NCBI RefSeq assembly: GCF_010093815.1
Contig: NW_022985562.1
Location: 1 to 64,000, forward strand
DNA length: 64,000 bases
Direction of reading: 5' to 3'
From: Pseudovirgaria hyperparasitica
Lineage: Eukaryota > Ascomycota > Dothideomycetes > Acrospermales > Acrospermaceae
In this document: one piece after another, positions 25,441 through 38,830 of the stretch
How positions within the stretch are numbered: position 1 is the first letter of the stretch
Layout of the letters: every line of letters begins with the position of its first letter
Notes under the pieces: generated by a model
What the model was told of the DNA's origin: nothing
Databases searched by the model: none
The model's input: the letters and a program-made list of their open reading frames with translations, nothing else
Position numbers and translations under genes: made by a program

Positions 25441-28400
25441 ATGCCACGGGCCGTAGTCTCCTACTAATACTATAGTAGAAAGATTAGTAGTATATACTAT
25501 ATAATCCATAGGCACTATAACTCGGAACCGTATAGACGAGCACGGCTTGCCGCATCGCTATTATTATTATAACTATTAGGCCCGTAGCTACCACTATTAA
25601 CTAGGTCATAGCGCGGCTTTAGTACTCGTAGTTATATTAGTCGATAGAACTCTTTAGTTTGCTCTATTAGTGTTTAGCCGTCGAGCGTTAATTAGGAGTC
25701 CGAGCCTATAGAATTAGATACTTCTACTACTAATATTACCCTATATAAAGATACCACTATTTTCCCTAATCCTATTTCGGACCTAGAATCTATGGATAGT
25801 GTTACTAGTAGCTATAGTACCGATTTAGTATGTTAGTCTAATATATATAGTAGAAATGCTATATCTATAGCGACGAGGGCGTCTAGTACTATATATTCAA
25901 TAAAAACGTTCGAAGAGGAGAGCGGTATATATATTATAGTAGACTAGAGTAGACGTGATAATCCGTCCGACGTAAGTATATATAGTCTAGGTTTATAGTA
26001 GTAACTAATTTAGTAGGCCCGATTCGGTTAATTCGATAGTAAGTTTATAGAGCGCCTTATAATATAGACGAATCGGTTTGGTATTTCGAATGTAGTATAC
26101 GATAAATTAACTACTATCCTTAAATAGACTTCCGCTATACCCCCTAACCTTTTTATACTAAAATCTAATATCGTGCGTAAGTAGTTATTATACTACCCTA
26201 AAGGGATACCGTACGAAAGTTAGTAGCGTAGCTACGATATATTCGGCACTACCATAGTCGAATACTAGTATAGGGATCCGCTTATATTAGTGGAATTCCT
26301 CCTTAGGTACCGACCGTTCGCTAGTAAGCTCGTGTTTAAGCCGGTACGATAATTTACTAGTTTAGGCGACCGGGTATATAGTAAAGCCTACATAGTAGAT
26401 GGTTAGTAGGATATACACGCTACTATTCCGGATGGTGCCGTTATCGTCCCTATTATTTTATCTTCGGATAAGATAAACCTTACTAACCATAGTAGTAATA
26501 GAGTAGTATGGCTAGTCTACCTATCTATTTATAATCTACCACTAAACGTCCGCTTATCTAGGAGTCTACTATTATTTCTACTACTTGCTCTATTACTAGT
26601 AGTTAAGCTAGAAACGGTAGCGAATCGCTTTATGTTCCATTAGGTTATGAGTAAAGTTCTAGCCTATATATCCGCCTATAATAGAGTCGTTAACTATACT
26701 AATTATTATATAGTGTTATAGGCTATATAGAGTACTAGAGTATTAGTATTATATACCGATGGCGGCTCGCGTAAGTACTATCCGCGTTTAGCTTTATATA
26801 TTATAGATTTTCCGGAGTAGGTGCTTATCACGGGTGTATCCTATCGGTATACATATCTAACATATATAGTCCCTAGTAACAGACGACAGTATCTACGAGA
26901 AGCCATTACTAGTATATAGAAGTTCCGCACACACTCGTCGTTATAGGAATAGATTTACCGTATACATCGCCAGTTAATAACTAATAGCCATAGTAGCGAG
27001 TACACTAGTAGTAAGACAGATGATAGGATAAGTATACCCGGTGTCTTATCGTTTTCGTCGACGTCTTTCGCGCTAGTAGTATAGGGCTATTATATTCGCT
27101 AATCGGTTAAGAGTCGGTATTCTAGTAGGTGGATAGAGCCATTAGATAATTTCGCCTGGTTACTTACTAGAGTTAATATACACCGCGCGGTCGCTCCGGA
27201 CATTCTACATTAACTATATAAGGGCATATTAGAACACACGTTTAATTAGATAGTCTCGCATGTTATTAATTAAGAGCGTACGGGACATAAGTTAAAGGGT
27301 GTATTTACTAGTATACCCCCTATAGAACGAGTAAAGAAGGCGATCGATAAGCGATTCGCGTCTATTAGGGTATTTAGTCGTCATAACCTACTTATATATA
27401 TAACTTTAGTAATATAATGGACGGGGGCAATGTTTAAGCGTATACTAGTAGTGTTTATAGTCGCGTTTAAACCGCTCCTATGTCATAATCGACACTTCCT
27501 AAGCGTAGTACGGGCGGTTATTAATATATACATGTTAGCGGCGTACTATACGCATGATACGTAGACACTAGTATACTTAGAAGAGGCTATATTACGCTTA
27601 GACGACCTGAAATACTAGTTTATACTATATTGTGGAGATAAATCAGAGGATAATCATTTTAACTTTCCGAAGTTCCATGCATTATCGCACCTGGTCGATG
27701 CCATTAAATACTATGGTTCGTTACATCTAATGTCGGTAGAGCTACTAGAGTAATCTTATATTATAGTAAAGGAATTATATCGAGGTTTAAATAAGAGGGA
27801 GACGTTTCTATAGTAGATGCTAGTAGTAGATATACGCATAATAAATACTAAAATCTCTAGTAGTATAGAGGTGGCGGCTAGTACTAGTATATTAGTAGCC
27901 TCTAGCCTAGAGTAGCTCGATAATACACGTAAGCTGGTCGGCCAGCGGCGTATTCTAAAGGAGCCACGCCGGAGTAAACATATACTCTACGTCTTATAGA
28001 GCCATAGACTATCTACGTTCTACTAGACCACCGTTAGCGACCTCTACGACGTATATAGTAGTAGTTTCATGTTACTTAATATAGTTACACCCTTTATACG
28101 TAACTGTTATAATCGGCTTATTAGGGATAATATATTAAAAGGTATAAATATCGAATGTATTAAAAAGGACCCTTCGTAGGCACGGGTCCTTTCTATCTAT
28201 ATATACGAGACCATGTACGTGCCGATACGACTAGATAGAGACTATAAATAGACGAAACGTGACCGTAGCGTTAAAACACGGGCGCGTATCGTAAGTCTAT
28301 CGCTGTCTACCGCCGCCTACCGTAGTATACCGGCATATGCCGGCATATGGCGGAAGTTATAGTTTATATATAGTAGCACTCGATAGTCGTATCCTATACT

Positions 28401-28750
28401 AGGATATCTCTAAGGAATAATCGTGGTTTATTGCGATCGGTTCTATAAAAGGCTTATATTTAATAACTATCTATAATTTTAGCTAAGGAGTATCTAGGGA
28501 TACACCTCCTTATTACCTAATAATTACTAGCTAGTATAAAAACTCTACGCCTCTAAAAGGGGTATATAGAACTTAAAGGATCCTCATTCACGGATAGAAC
28601 TAGACGCGGATAGTATTAACCTAATATAGATAGATTATATATATTAATACCCTAAAATCCGAACTATGTCTCTAGGCCCACTAGACCTAGCTCATACCCG
28701 ATTCTAATGTTTTTATTATTCGCGTTTATGCCTCGTTAGATGCCGGGCAT
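25441..28750 (+). pseudogene. Plavaka-type transposase, inactivated by RIP
   Basis: One frame can be followed from the ATG at 25441 to about 28,750 (about 1,100 codons, normal for the family), interrupted by RIP-type stops from Gln and Trp codons. Several Plavaka signatures survive. A box around 26,430-26,570 resembles the family's IVPIILSSDKT...PVYLSIGN region. A DILHQLYKG-like box lies at about 27,199-27,230. A stretch at 27,655-27,715 reads HFNFPKFHALSHLVDAIKYY, as in the conserved HFNIPKLHSLQHYV block. It is followed by an E/LYRG segment like the conserved SERLHIDYAKDAYRA. Known members are cut-and-paste transposases of the KDZ group that would act on the TIRs. The protein cannot be made in its present state. 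The C-terminal end is approximate. Confidence 0.85.
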
Positions 28751-28989
28751 ATAATAAGTCTATGGTTAAGTAAGTGTTAGGTACGTGACGAGTCTATTAA
28801 TGAATGAGTGCCGGGTATGTAACGAGTCTATATGAATAAGTATGAATGAGTATATACCGGGTATATAACGCTCTTACCAGGGAAACGTCTTCCTTAAGTA
28901 TCTCCCCCTCCTAATATTTCTCCTCCTCTTTCTTTATTCTTTCCCTAGCCTTATAAGTATAGTTAGACTTATATCGCTATATTATCGAT

Positions 28990-31890
28990 ATGTGCGTTCT
29001 TATATAGACCGTTAGAAACTACGGTAACTAGATGTACGTTCTCGTGATAGATAAATATACCGCACTAATGCGTCGCATTATTCGTGTTTAATATAAGGGT
29101 TCGCTACTACGATCATTCGTCGTTACGCTCGTCTATCTCTTCTTAATAATAGTACTAATCGATAATAACCTATTATAGAGATGATAGTTAGTATTACGTA
29201 CTTCTCTTAAATATTCGCATGTTAATATCGCATGAGCATATCCTTCGCGGAGGTCCTCTATCCTTCCCTTAAGCTACCTAGACTATCCCCTAATCGCTAA
29301 AAACTCTTATATCTAACTATTTCTACTATTTATTCCTCGGTTCTACTCGTTAGGCTTCGAACGACAGCGAACCACGATAGATTAGCGGTTATCTATATTT
29401 CGCGTACGCCGAGTTAGCATGCCTGAATATAATAGATAATAGTGTGTTTATAATAGTATATACTAGATCTTATAGTATTCCTCTTTAGCGGTAGATCCAC
29501 GTGGTCGTAAAGACGGCCTACTATCCTATCGTGCCTACATACTACGCTACTCTTTTATTATATATAGACGGTATTACTAGAGTAGGGCTATCGCCCGGTA
29601 AACTTAACGTTATATATAGAGTATTATATATTTAACGTCGTTATTTCACGTGCCCTATGTTAGTGCGGGATCGGATGCCGGCCGTATATTTCCCCGCCTC
29701 TATTAAATTAACGAGTTATTACTAAAAACCATGTAGACTACTCGCGTTAATATAGCCGTAACGTACGTGTTATACCTACGCCTATTATATAGTGTACATG
29801 TCTCGTCTCTCTATTACCCTGGTAATATATACTATTCCCTATTCCGTCTATCTATAGCTACGTCCGGCCAGCCGCGAATAAATAGCCGAGTAGAAGCGAG
29901 TCTCGACCTACTTCATATATTCAGAGCGTCCGACAGGTAGAAACTTCGGGTATACATAGAAGAGTTAATTTAGGAGGAATTTACTAGCCTATTACTAAAT
30001 CTACGTAGTAAGGAAGTGAAGGACCACCATATAAAACAAGAGTATTACCTATAGACGGTCGCGGATAAATGTATATTTATTAACGGTAGTTATACTATTT
30101 CACGGGTAGATGCCATATATTAACTTAATACTATATTCTTGGTATTTACGCGTAACTAGCGGCGGTTAGCTAAATACCATCATATACGTTAAAACGATGC
30201 CCCGGGCTAGATAAGCCGTCGTAATATTATATATACCCTATAAACCCGCCTAATATATCTAGCTAACCTAGTTATTCGACCGTCGGACTACTAGTATCTA
30301 TATCTCCTAAGGTAGCCGTGCCGCCGTGTTATATACGTATGCCTATAGTCCTTATCCGCGATCGTACTCGGGTCACCCTAGTACTAATAACGGCTATATA
30401 GAATGGCATAACGCCGTTAAATGTTAAGGGTGTAAAAATACGCGATATAGTAGGTCTTAGTATAAATAAACTATTAGAATTTATTAGCTCGTCTATAGAT
30501 ATACTAGGGGACGTAGGCGGTTATAGGCATGGTCGCGTCTACCTAGAGTACCTAATCCTACTAAGCGAGTTAAGTGATATAATCCTTCGTAAGGATAGTT
30601 TAGACTAGATGTTATAGTAGGCTATTAAATAGGCACTAGGCTTAGGACTAGATCGGGTGGTTTTCCGCGTAGGCGATATAAATAGTATATTTAGAAGCCT
30701 ACTATAACGTATTAACTATAATCTAACCATATAGAAACGTCGCGCTATGAGTATAGTAGTAGGATTTATCTATCTAGCGCGCGTAGGTAAGCTCGAGATA
30801 TATATATACCGATAGATATTGGTATATATCGATATGTTGCGACTACTAAGCGGTGTATACCGATATATGCTAGCATATCCGGTATATACCGGTATAATAC
30901 CGTCGCTCTTCCGTGGACATAACACCATTTATATATCTTAGGTTTTCGGTTATCGGTTACGTATAGTGTTATATATATAGCGGATACCTTACTAGATTTA
31001 GGTCTTTCATCGATAGTATATAGGTACGCCCTAGTCTACTCGATATAGGCGTAGTCGACGCTTTACCTACTTAAACGATAGACGTTAATGACGACGCGAC
31101 TAGTATATTTACCTATTATATTATTAGCTAGCTAACGTTATATTAGGAGAGTCGAGCGCCGCCGTCCTACCTACTCTACCTATCGATGTTAATATGCTAG
31201 CGATTATAACCTAATCGCCTTACGAATCGATATATAATGCTAGTATACTCGAGAGTTCGAGCGAACGTATAAAAGTCTAATATTATATACTATTTAGGGC
31301 CGGGAAGGAAGCGCCTACCGGCGTAGTAGTCATTAAGGCGATAGTGGAAGTCTATATATAACTAGACATACTAAGTCCGCCTCCTTCTTATATGGTCCTA
31401 TTACTAGATAATATTACTAGTTTCGATATTACGGGAGAGGAGTTTATAGACACGAACCCATGAATATTAGTATAACATCGGCTCGATAGTACGTATTACA
31501 GCATAAGGCAAGTTATATTTAAGCGGTAGTTAGACATGTACGCTAGTATACTAACGGATATATAGTATCTCTACCATGAATAGAATAGGTAAGGCATGGC
31601 TAGTAATATCTTACTATCTAGAAGAGATAGTTACCGTAGAATTTAGAAGATAGGCTCGGCGTCTATGGCGTTAGTATATCGGACGGTTGAACTTTCATAT
31701 AACACTATTCACTTATACCTATATTTACCTAAGCCCCGATTCGATAGCCTTCTATAACGTACTATATACTCGGTCGGCGAGCTACTAGACTCATATAATA
31801 GTAGTATACTACCCCACTTTATATACTGCTTAAGCTACTATTACTTTAGCCTACGTTAATCTTAGCTTCCTTTAGTCGTCCCTGTGTTAT
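28990..31890 (+). pseudogene. Large degraded frame of unknown function
   Basis: From an ATG at 28990 one reading frame stays coding-like to about 31,890, some 970 codons, with stops nearly all of the Gln/Trp-to-stop kind expected from RIP. The implied protein is rich in Arg, Tyr, Leu and Gln. I do not recognise a catalytic motif: no tyrosine-recombinase RHRY set, no HxD dioxygenase box and no P-loop. It sits between the transposase and the SF1 helicase on the same strand, so it is likely part of the element's own gene set. It could also be two adjacent genes in the same frame. Confidence 0.45.
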
Positions 31891-32132
31891 AAAAGAAAAC
31901 TTCTATAAACCTTTCCTCTACTTATCTTGGTTTTTAAACCTAAATCTTACCTTCTATACTTTATTCCGTGTTAATTACGACTATATACGAACGCTACGTC
32001 GAACTCGACTCTATTAACCCTTAAGGTCCATTCTATATAATAGTTAACGAGGTTATATTTATAGTTTATAATATGGATCAAGAACTCGTTATATTTGGCG
32101 ATATTTAGGACTAGTCTACGCTCGACGTAATT

Positions 32133-32502
32133 GAGCCTTACGTTTAAGCCGAGTCTTACGTTTAAGTCGAGCCTTACGTTTAAGTCGAGCCTTATACTTA
32201 AGTCGAGCCTTACGTTTAAGCCGAGCCTTACGTTTAAGTCGAGCCTTACGTTTAAGCCGAGCCTTACGTTTAAGTCGAGCCTTACGCTTAAGCCGATCCT
32301 TACGTTTAAGCCGAGTCTTACGCTTAAGCCGATCCTTACGTTTAAGCCGAGCCTTATGTTTAAGCCGATTCTCACGTTTAAGTCGAGCCTTACGTTTAAG
32401 CCGATCCTCACGTTTAAGCCGATTCTTACGTTTAAGCCGAGCCTTACGTTTAAGCTAAGCCTTACGTTTAAGCCGAGCCTTACGCTTAAGTCGAAGCTTA
32501 CG
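32133..32502 (+). repeat. 18-bp coding minisatellite, about 20 copies
   Basis: The unit is CTTACGTTTAAGCCGAGC with T/C variants. In the frame of the downstream helicase it reads Tyr-Val-stop-Ala-Glu-Pro, and the stop is the RIP product of a Gln codon, so the original motif was PYVQAE-like. The open frames seen in the other + frame and on the minus strand over this array are by-products of the repeat. Confidence 0.9.
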
Positions 32503-35500
32503 ATACGACCACCGTCTTAACCGATAATAAACCACTTATCTTTAGTATACTTACCGGTAACTACCGTCCTAACGACGAGTATAAACTTAAGAAGGTCCAA
32601 AGTAGTAAGGCTCCCGTTCCTACTTACGCTATCTATTAGATCTCTCTTATATAGAGCGATCTATAGTTAACCTTTAGGAATGTCTATAGTATTAGTAGAG
32701 AAATAGATAGACTTAAGTAGGAATAAGCGAAAACTCAAGCCGAGCTTAAGCTAGTAGTATTTAAGGCTCGTGGTAAAGGTCACGGCTTTAAAGAGTCGAT
32801 TAGTTGTATATATAGATTCCTTGAATTCCCTGAGTACCGCTCTTAGATTAAGTTGCGTGCTCGCTTCCGATGGATTAATAAAGGGAAATCGGTATCCTTA
32901 ATAAGCTTACTCCGCTTTAATCGTACTAATATTCTTCTATTATCCGACCACCCTACGGTGTAGATCTTTAAGGTTAAGTAAGTAGGCGACTTTATTAAGT
33001 ATTTTCCTAAACTTCCTAATCTTATTATAAGCAAAGCGGATAAAGCCAATATACTATATATTAACACCGGCCTCTACGAAGACCCTCGCGACTTTTAGGT
33101 TATTAAACTTATAGCTAGCGAGCTTCTTAGTATAGGTTTTACTATCCCGTTATATATCGGACCCGATATAATACACGAACGAGTGAAGTAATTCTTCGAA
33201 GATCTAGGTACTTATACTATAGTTCGTATCTTGCTACCGCTACGTAACCCTATGGATCTTACCGGCTTTAATAATAAGCTTAAACTAGAGAGCGATCCGA
33301 TTAATTCATGGTATATAGAAGTTACTACTCCCCATATATAATACGGTATAATAAGTAGGCCGGATACTTGGCCCTAGATCTCTATTCCCTACCGCGAGTC
33401 ATTTAATAAGAAATTTAACTACCTAATATACATCGCTATAAGCACCTTATAAGATGAATAGACGGATCTCCTATTATTCTAATTCCAAGACATTACTATT
33501 AGATATATCTAGCTCTTAGGTGTTACTCGGGCGCTCTTAGCTATCGTCTATCCCATTAATGCGAAAGGATTCCATCGCATGGAACCAGGTAGTCGTGGGT
33601 ACCTTAAAGTAGATTCAAAGGATTATAATAACGACGCGTACCGCTTTAAAGTCCTTCGATTTCGCCTAGGCGTCCTCCTATTCGAATGCCTTACTCTAAA
33701 AGTCTTTAATAAGGTTAGACGTCCTCCTAAAGCACCTAAGGTACCGATTATATTAATGGATACGGTTACTAATATAACTCGAGCTCGTCCTAAATATTTT
33801 ATTCGGACTAGCGATACTAGTTTAAGTACGATCGGGTCGTCTCTTATTACGCTTATAGAATTCACGGACGTTCCGGCTTTAGTTAGCGTATAAACCTATA
33901 ATAAGCTTACTAAGTAACGCATTAATACGTGCTAGAAACTAACCTACCATACTATATAAGCTCCTAGAGACGGTGGCGTAGACGACCACGCTACTTAGGA
34001 TGCGTTTAATGTGATGGTCCTTAATGTTATCGTAGACTTAGTATCTATGTCTCTAATGCATGGGTCCTCTAACCCTAATAACGAGATTCTAGATTATAGT
34101 ACGGAGCCTTAGGATACCCTCATTACTCTTTCTAAATTATCTATATCCCTAGATAATAATAAGAACATGAATATAGAACATAGTCACGATGTTATTAGCG
34201 ACGAAGGTTCCATTACTAGCCCCGTCGCCGATATATATACACTCCTAATATTGTCTAAAGTCCACTCTAGTATCCTATCCCCTTTGCCACCCTCCGTATA
34301 GGACCTAATACTTAGTAATAACTACCTAAATCTTTAACCCGTCGACTATAACCGCTACGTTAAAGATTATGAAAGATTCTACGATCTCTAGAATATCATA
34401 CGTTCGGAGCTATCTCCCTAATAATAGTATACCTATATATAGGCGACGGACGTACTTAGGGCTTAGTTCCTACTTCACGGCTGTAGAGGAGCTAGGAAGA
34501 GCTATTTATGGCTTCGTCTACTACTAGCTACACTTCTAATTAACGAAATGAACGGTGCTCCTATTATCACTCATACTACTAAGGTAGTTATCCTATCTAG
34601 CGATGTGATAGCGTACCTCCCTACGCTAGGTTCCATCTAAATATATAGGATATATATATATGTTATTATCGGCCTAACTAACGAAACCTACGACGACGCT
34701 ATAAGAAAAGTATATAAATATATAAGTAATATATTTACTCGCTATAAGTCTCTAAAGACACCGGTCGTTCTTCGAAGATGCCCCGAAGCCGTTAATCGAG
34801 AGGTTTTCTTTACTATAGCTAGACTATCTTATCGCGGCGACCCTCTTATCGGGCTAACCTAGGATGATATAATAGGCGGTGCCATCCTTACGTAAGTCTA
34901 GGCCGACCATAGTAAATGACTATCGGAATATAGCACGGATCCCCGTGCTCGTCTATAGAAACTATATACCGGTTACGTTGCGCTTAAGGTCGTTAGACTC
35001 GTTAAATCTCGATACTAATACGAATGGATCCCTAAGAATTTCGAGAAAGAAACGGCTCGGCTATTACGCGCTATCTATAAACGTTACGCTCGTAATAAGG
35101 ACATGCCTAAGGAGGAGCATAATAGGATGAACGAGCTATACCTCGCTACCTAGGACCTAGTTACCATCCACGCCTAGATTCATGTAGGGACCCTATATAT
35201 TATGAATATCGCCAAGGTAGCCCGTAATATATATCCGATTTTGGTCGTAATAGAAGAGGCTACGTGTATCCTTAAAAGTAATACACTTAGGATTATCGTT
35301 AATTACACTACTATGGAATAGTAACCGATATTTATTTACGTCGGCGACCTACGCTAGCTCGACACCTACTAGCGTGATAGTACTAATATATAGGCCGCGA
35401 ACTAGAGGATCTCCTTTATAAAGCGCTAGATATAATATAGTTTCCCGACTACTCGCCTTACCGAGTTAGAACGCTTAGTTCCTAGAATAATAAACGTTAT

Positions 35501-36491
35501 ATCGCTAATTACTTACTTGGGCGAGCTAACGACCTCGCCCTATATAACGAATGATATCGATATACTACTCGCAGAGACCGTTCGATAAATATTTAGAATC
35601 CGCGGCTATTGATACGTTATATACGCTAACATCGACGGGGATCACGTGTACATAGTAAATAACTTAATATATAATATAGACTTATTGCGTTTCACTTAGT
35701 GGATTATCACCGAGCTCTTCTGTTATAGCGTTGCACTTAATCGCGTGCTCTATATTTCTATATACGCCGCCTAACGTAATCTGTTTAAAGGGATAGTTAG
35801 GAACTCGCTTCTAACTATACTTACCGCAGCGGATAAAGCTTAATTTAATGCCCTACCTAAGCCGGTATAGAAGCTTATCTAATAGCGTTCATAGAACGGT
35901 TCTTAGGGTTATAATAACGATATAGTCCTTATCGATCCGGTCTAAACCAATCGCTTCGGCTTCCTCTCGGAAGTAAACCATAACGTCGTTACTATTACGC
36001 GCGCTAAATAGATAATGGTTATTATCGCTAACTTCGTATCTCTTAAGAGGTAGAAAGTCCTAGACGGCGTACTTGGCGAGATATAGAATAAGTGCTCTAA
36101 GATTCATACGATATACACGTGCACGACCCCCGACCTAGATGGTCTCCCTCTACTCTCTAACATGCCTAATCCCTAATACGGTCGCCCTATACTTAGTATT
36201 AGAGAGAGGGGAGAACGAAGCGATTAATAAACTACTAATAGTACTAAGCCCCGTAAGCCGCTAGTCTACCGTAAATATAACGTTAAAGGATATAAGTCTA
36301 TTAAGTATCTAAGAGGGTCGACACTTATATATAATAACTATTAGGACATCGGCCATAAAGCTAATGTTTACCCTAAACCCAAGACGCTTACGGGTACGTT
36401 TTACCATAATTATAGAACTACCAGTTATACTCGGCGTTATTATCCTAGCCGCACTAAATTACCAGCACGCATAAATAGTAATAATCTAGTT

Positions 36492-36575
36492 AATACTACT
36501 AGAGCTAATACTACTAGAGCTAATGCTACTAGAACTAATACTACTAGAACTAATACTACTAGAGCTAATACTACT
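36492..36575 (+). repeat. 18-bp coding repeat, about 5 copies
   Basis: Units of AATACTACTAGAGCT plus ACT-type variants repeat near the 3' end of the SF1 helicase gene and keep its frame, giving an NTTRA(N)-type hexapeptide repeat in the C-terminal tail. Confidence 0.8.
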
Positions 36576-37590
36576 AACGAAGTAACTACTAGCGGCTAGG
36601 ACGATAGAGACTACGAGGATACCGGCCGAGACGGCGGTGTTATAATATATAAAGACATGGAAGTCAATTAGTAATAGTATATAATTAGACTCACGTGTTA
36701 GGGCTACTTAGTCACGGCTTCTTAGTAAGTATACCTCTGTATCTATTTTAGTTATAGTTACGATATCCTACTAGGTAGATAGTTTAGCTCTATTAAAGAC
36801 CTATTAAGGGTATTTCTATTACGTTTACTCTAGTATAGACGCGCTATTAGATAATACGGCGCTACTAGGCACGTTAACTAGTACCTACCGATTAAGAAAT
36901 AAATATAATTCTATATCTACCGTGAGCCCCGGCCTAATAACGTAGGCTTCCTTTAGTTATCCCCTTTATACTTTTAAAACTACTTCTAGCCTTTATATTA
37001 GGAGATATTACTATCTAAAGAGAAAATATAAAAAAACATACGCCCTAATTAAAGCCTCTACCTTTAGACTTTAACTATAATATATACGGGATATAGTAAA
37101 CCTAAATATCGCGTACTTTAAAAGCATGGAAGGATACGACACTCGAATACGACGAAATATAGGCTCATAATACTCGGAGAGTACCTAGGGATAAGCATAT
37201 GAATATAAAATGGAATAAGACTAACGCGGCACCTCGTATATGCGTAGCCATGTGCCGTCCTAGACGTAGTTGCCTACGATATAATATTGCGAGATAAGAA
37301 TCATGGCTATCTAATTCTATTAAGGGTATTAGACGACATAAAGTGAATAACTACACGCCCGACCACGCCACGCCAAGTTACGTGCGTGTTATAAACGCGT
37401 GTTCGAGGAATAATAAGGATATAAACGAGGTTCACCTAGTAGGTGCCTCGTTATTCCGGCTTCTACCTCTATCGTCCGACCTATACCTCCGTCTTCCTTA
37501 CGCCCACGATATACTACGCGTATACTATATAATTAGTCCGTAAATTATAAATACTATATTAACTACACACGTTAACTACACACGATTAAC

Positions 37591-38830
37591 ATGTCGAATC
37601 CGATTCTATAACAAAGTAACCGTCCGAATATAGTAATTACTATAGTACTACTTCGTATCTTAAGCCTAGATATATAAGTAAAGCGTGAAGCTATGGAGGC
37701 GCGTATAAGGCAGCTATATATAGAAGTATATACGGCTACTCTACTCGTAGACTATGGACGTCGAACTAAGAACGAGCTCGGCGTAAAAAGAGTACGTAAG
37801 ATTATTAATAAGGTAGCGGGTAAATTCCTAGTAGTATAGGAAAGAGTAGTAGAGTGTATAGAGATAAAGGCGCTATACCATATCTATAACTAGGTACGCA
37901 CTATAGTATAGAAAACCGTATATTATAGAAAAACTATCTCCGAGTATAAGAAGAGGCGCGTAATTATAGCCCTATATCCCACGATCTTATAATCCCCGCC
38001 TATTACGACCTTATAACCTCCGCCTATCGCGACCTTATAACCCCCGTCTATTACGACCTTATAGCTCTCGTATACCACGACCTCATAGCCTATACTTATA
38101 GCGGTTCTATAGCCTACTAACGTATATACTACGAGAAAAATCAAATTCACGATTAGGTTTAACGATAACGTATTCCTCGAAATACTAGTACCTACGTCTA
38201 ACTAGTAGAAAGACTATAGCGACGCTTCGTGTGTTAATTTAGTAGTATTTATATGGCGAATTAGGGTCTAATACGTAATAAAGACTAGGAGGGCACTTAA
38301 CTAGAGCCGTACTACTATATATTCTATCGTGCTAGTAGTCGAGTATATAATAAGTAAAATAGAACTAGAGGTAGATATTAGATGGCTCCTATAGTTAGCA
38401 ATCGAATATATCCTAGAATATAGTAATAGTATAATACTCCTCGGCCTTAGATAGGATATAGATGGTATACCCGAAGTAAAACGAAATATAAACCAGCGAC
38501 TAACATATAATAGCATAGATGGCTATATATAGGTTACGCTCGAATAAATCCGCCCCTCCGTCCCTAATACTATACTTACTATAATTAGTATAATAATAGT
38601 AATAGAAAGCTACCGCCTATGACGGTAGAGATACCTACGGAGATAGTATTATAGGTAGTAGATAGTATTACCTAAACGACTTAACCCTTCCTCTAGTAAT
38701 ACTATATATACTACTATCGGCACCCGGGAAGTTGCGAGACCAATCTATAAGCTCTAAAGATAGTGACTTCGAAAGCCTTAAAAGCACCTTAGATATAGAG
38801 GATATAGATATCGCTTTTAAAGACTAATAG
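37591..38830 (+). pseudogene. Small degraded gene with 8-residue repeat, function unknown
   Basis: A frame starting at the ATG at 37591 (MSNPIL...) stays coding-like for several hundred codons, with RIP-type stops. About 130 codons in, it crosses a 24-bp tandem repeat (about 37,980-38,102, ACGACCTTATAACCCCCGCC-type) that reads as a TTLxPPPI-like octapeptide. No domain is recognised. It lies between the two helicase genes on the same strand. The 3' border is uncertain. Confidence 0.4.
37980..38102 (+). repeat. 24-bp tandem repeat, about 5 copies
   Basis: Diverged 24-bp units built on ACGACCTTATARCCYCCGYC keep the reading frame of the small gene starting at 37591. The open frame seen here on the minus strand is a shadow of this array. 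Confidence 0.75.

Larger units (their letters stand above)
32073..36672 (+). pseudogene. UPF1-like SF1 helicase with hexapeptide-repeat N-terminus, inactivated by RIP
   Basis: A single frame runs from the ATG at 32073 to about 36,672 (about 1,530 codons). After some 20 residues it enters about 20 copies of a six-residue repeat. The middle part has no recognised domain. A degraded Walker A lies near 34,475-34,510 (HGC..GA.KSYLW). A Walker B-like EEATC lies near 35,245-35,262 and GDLR at about 35,340-35,352, as in the GDxxQLxP box of UPF1-type helicases. NVVTITRAK at about 35,980-36,006 is the usual motif VI. The C-terminal tail carries another six-residue repeat (NTTRA). The family unwinds DNA or RNA with ATP. 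In a transposon it might serve replication or repair of the element, which is inference. It is broken by RIP stops. Confidence 0.75.

Noticed and set aside
31971-32520. Long open frames on both strands over the 18-bp array (SLTFKP-type on +, LNVRLD-type on -)
   Set aside because: They are by-products of a repeat whose length is a multiple of three. The frame continuous with the helicase domains is a different one.
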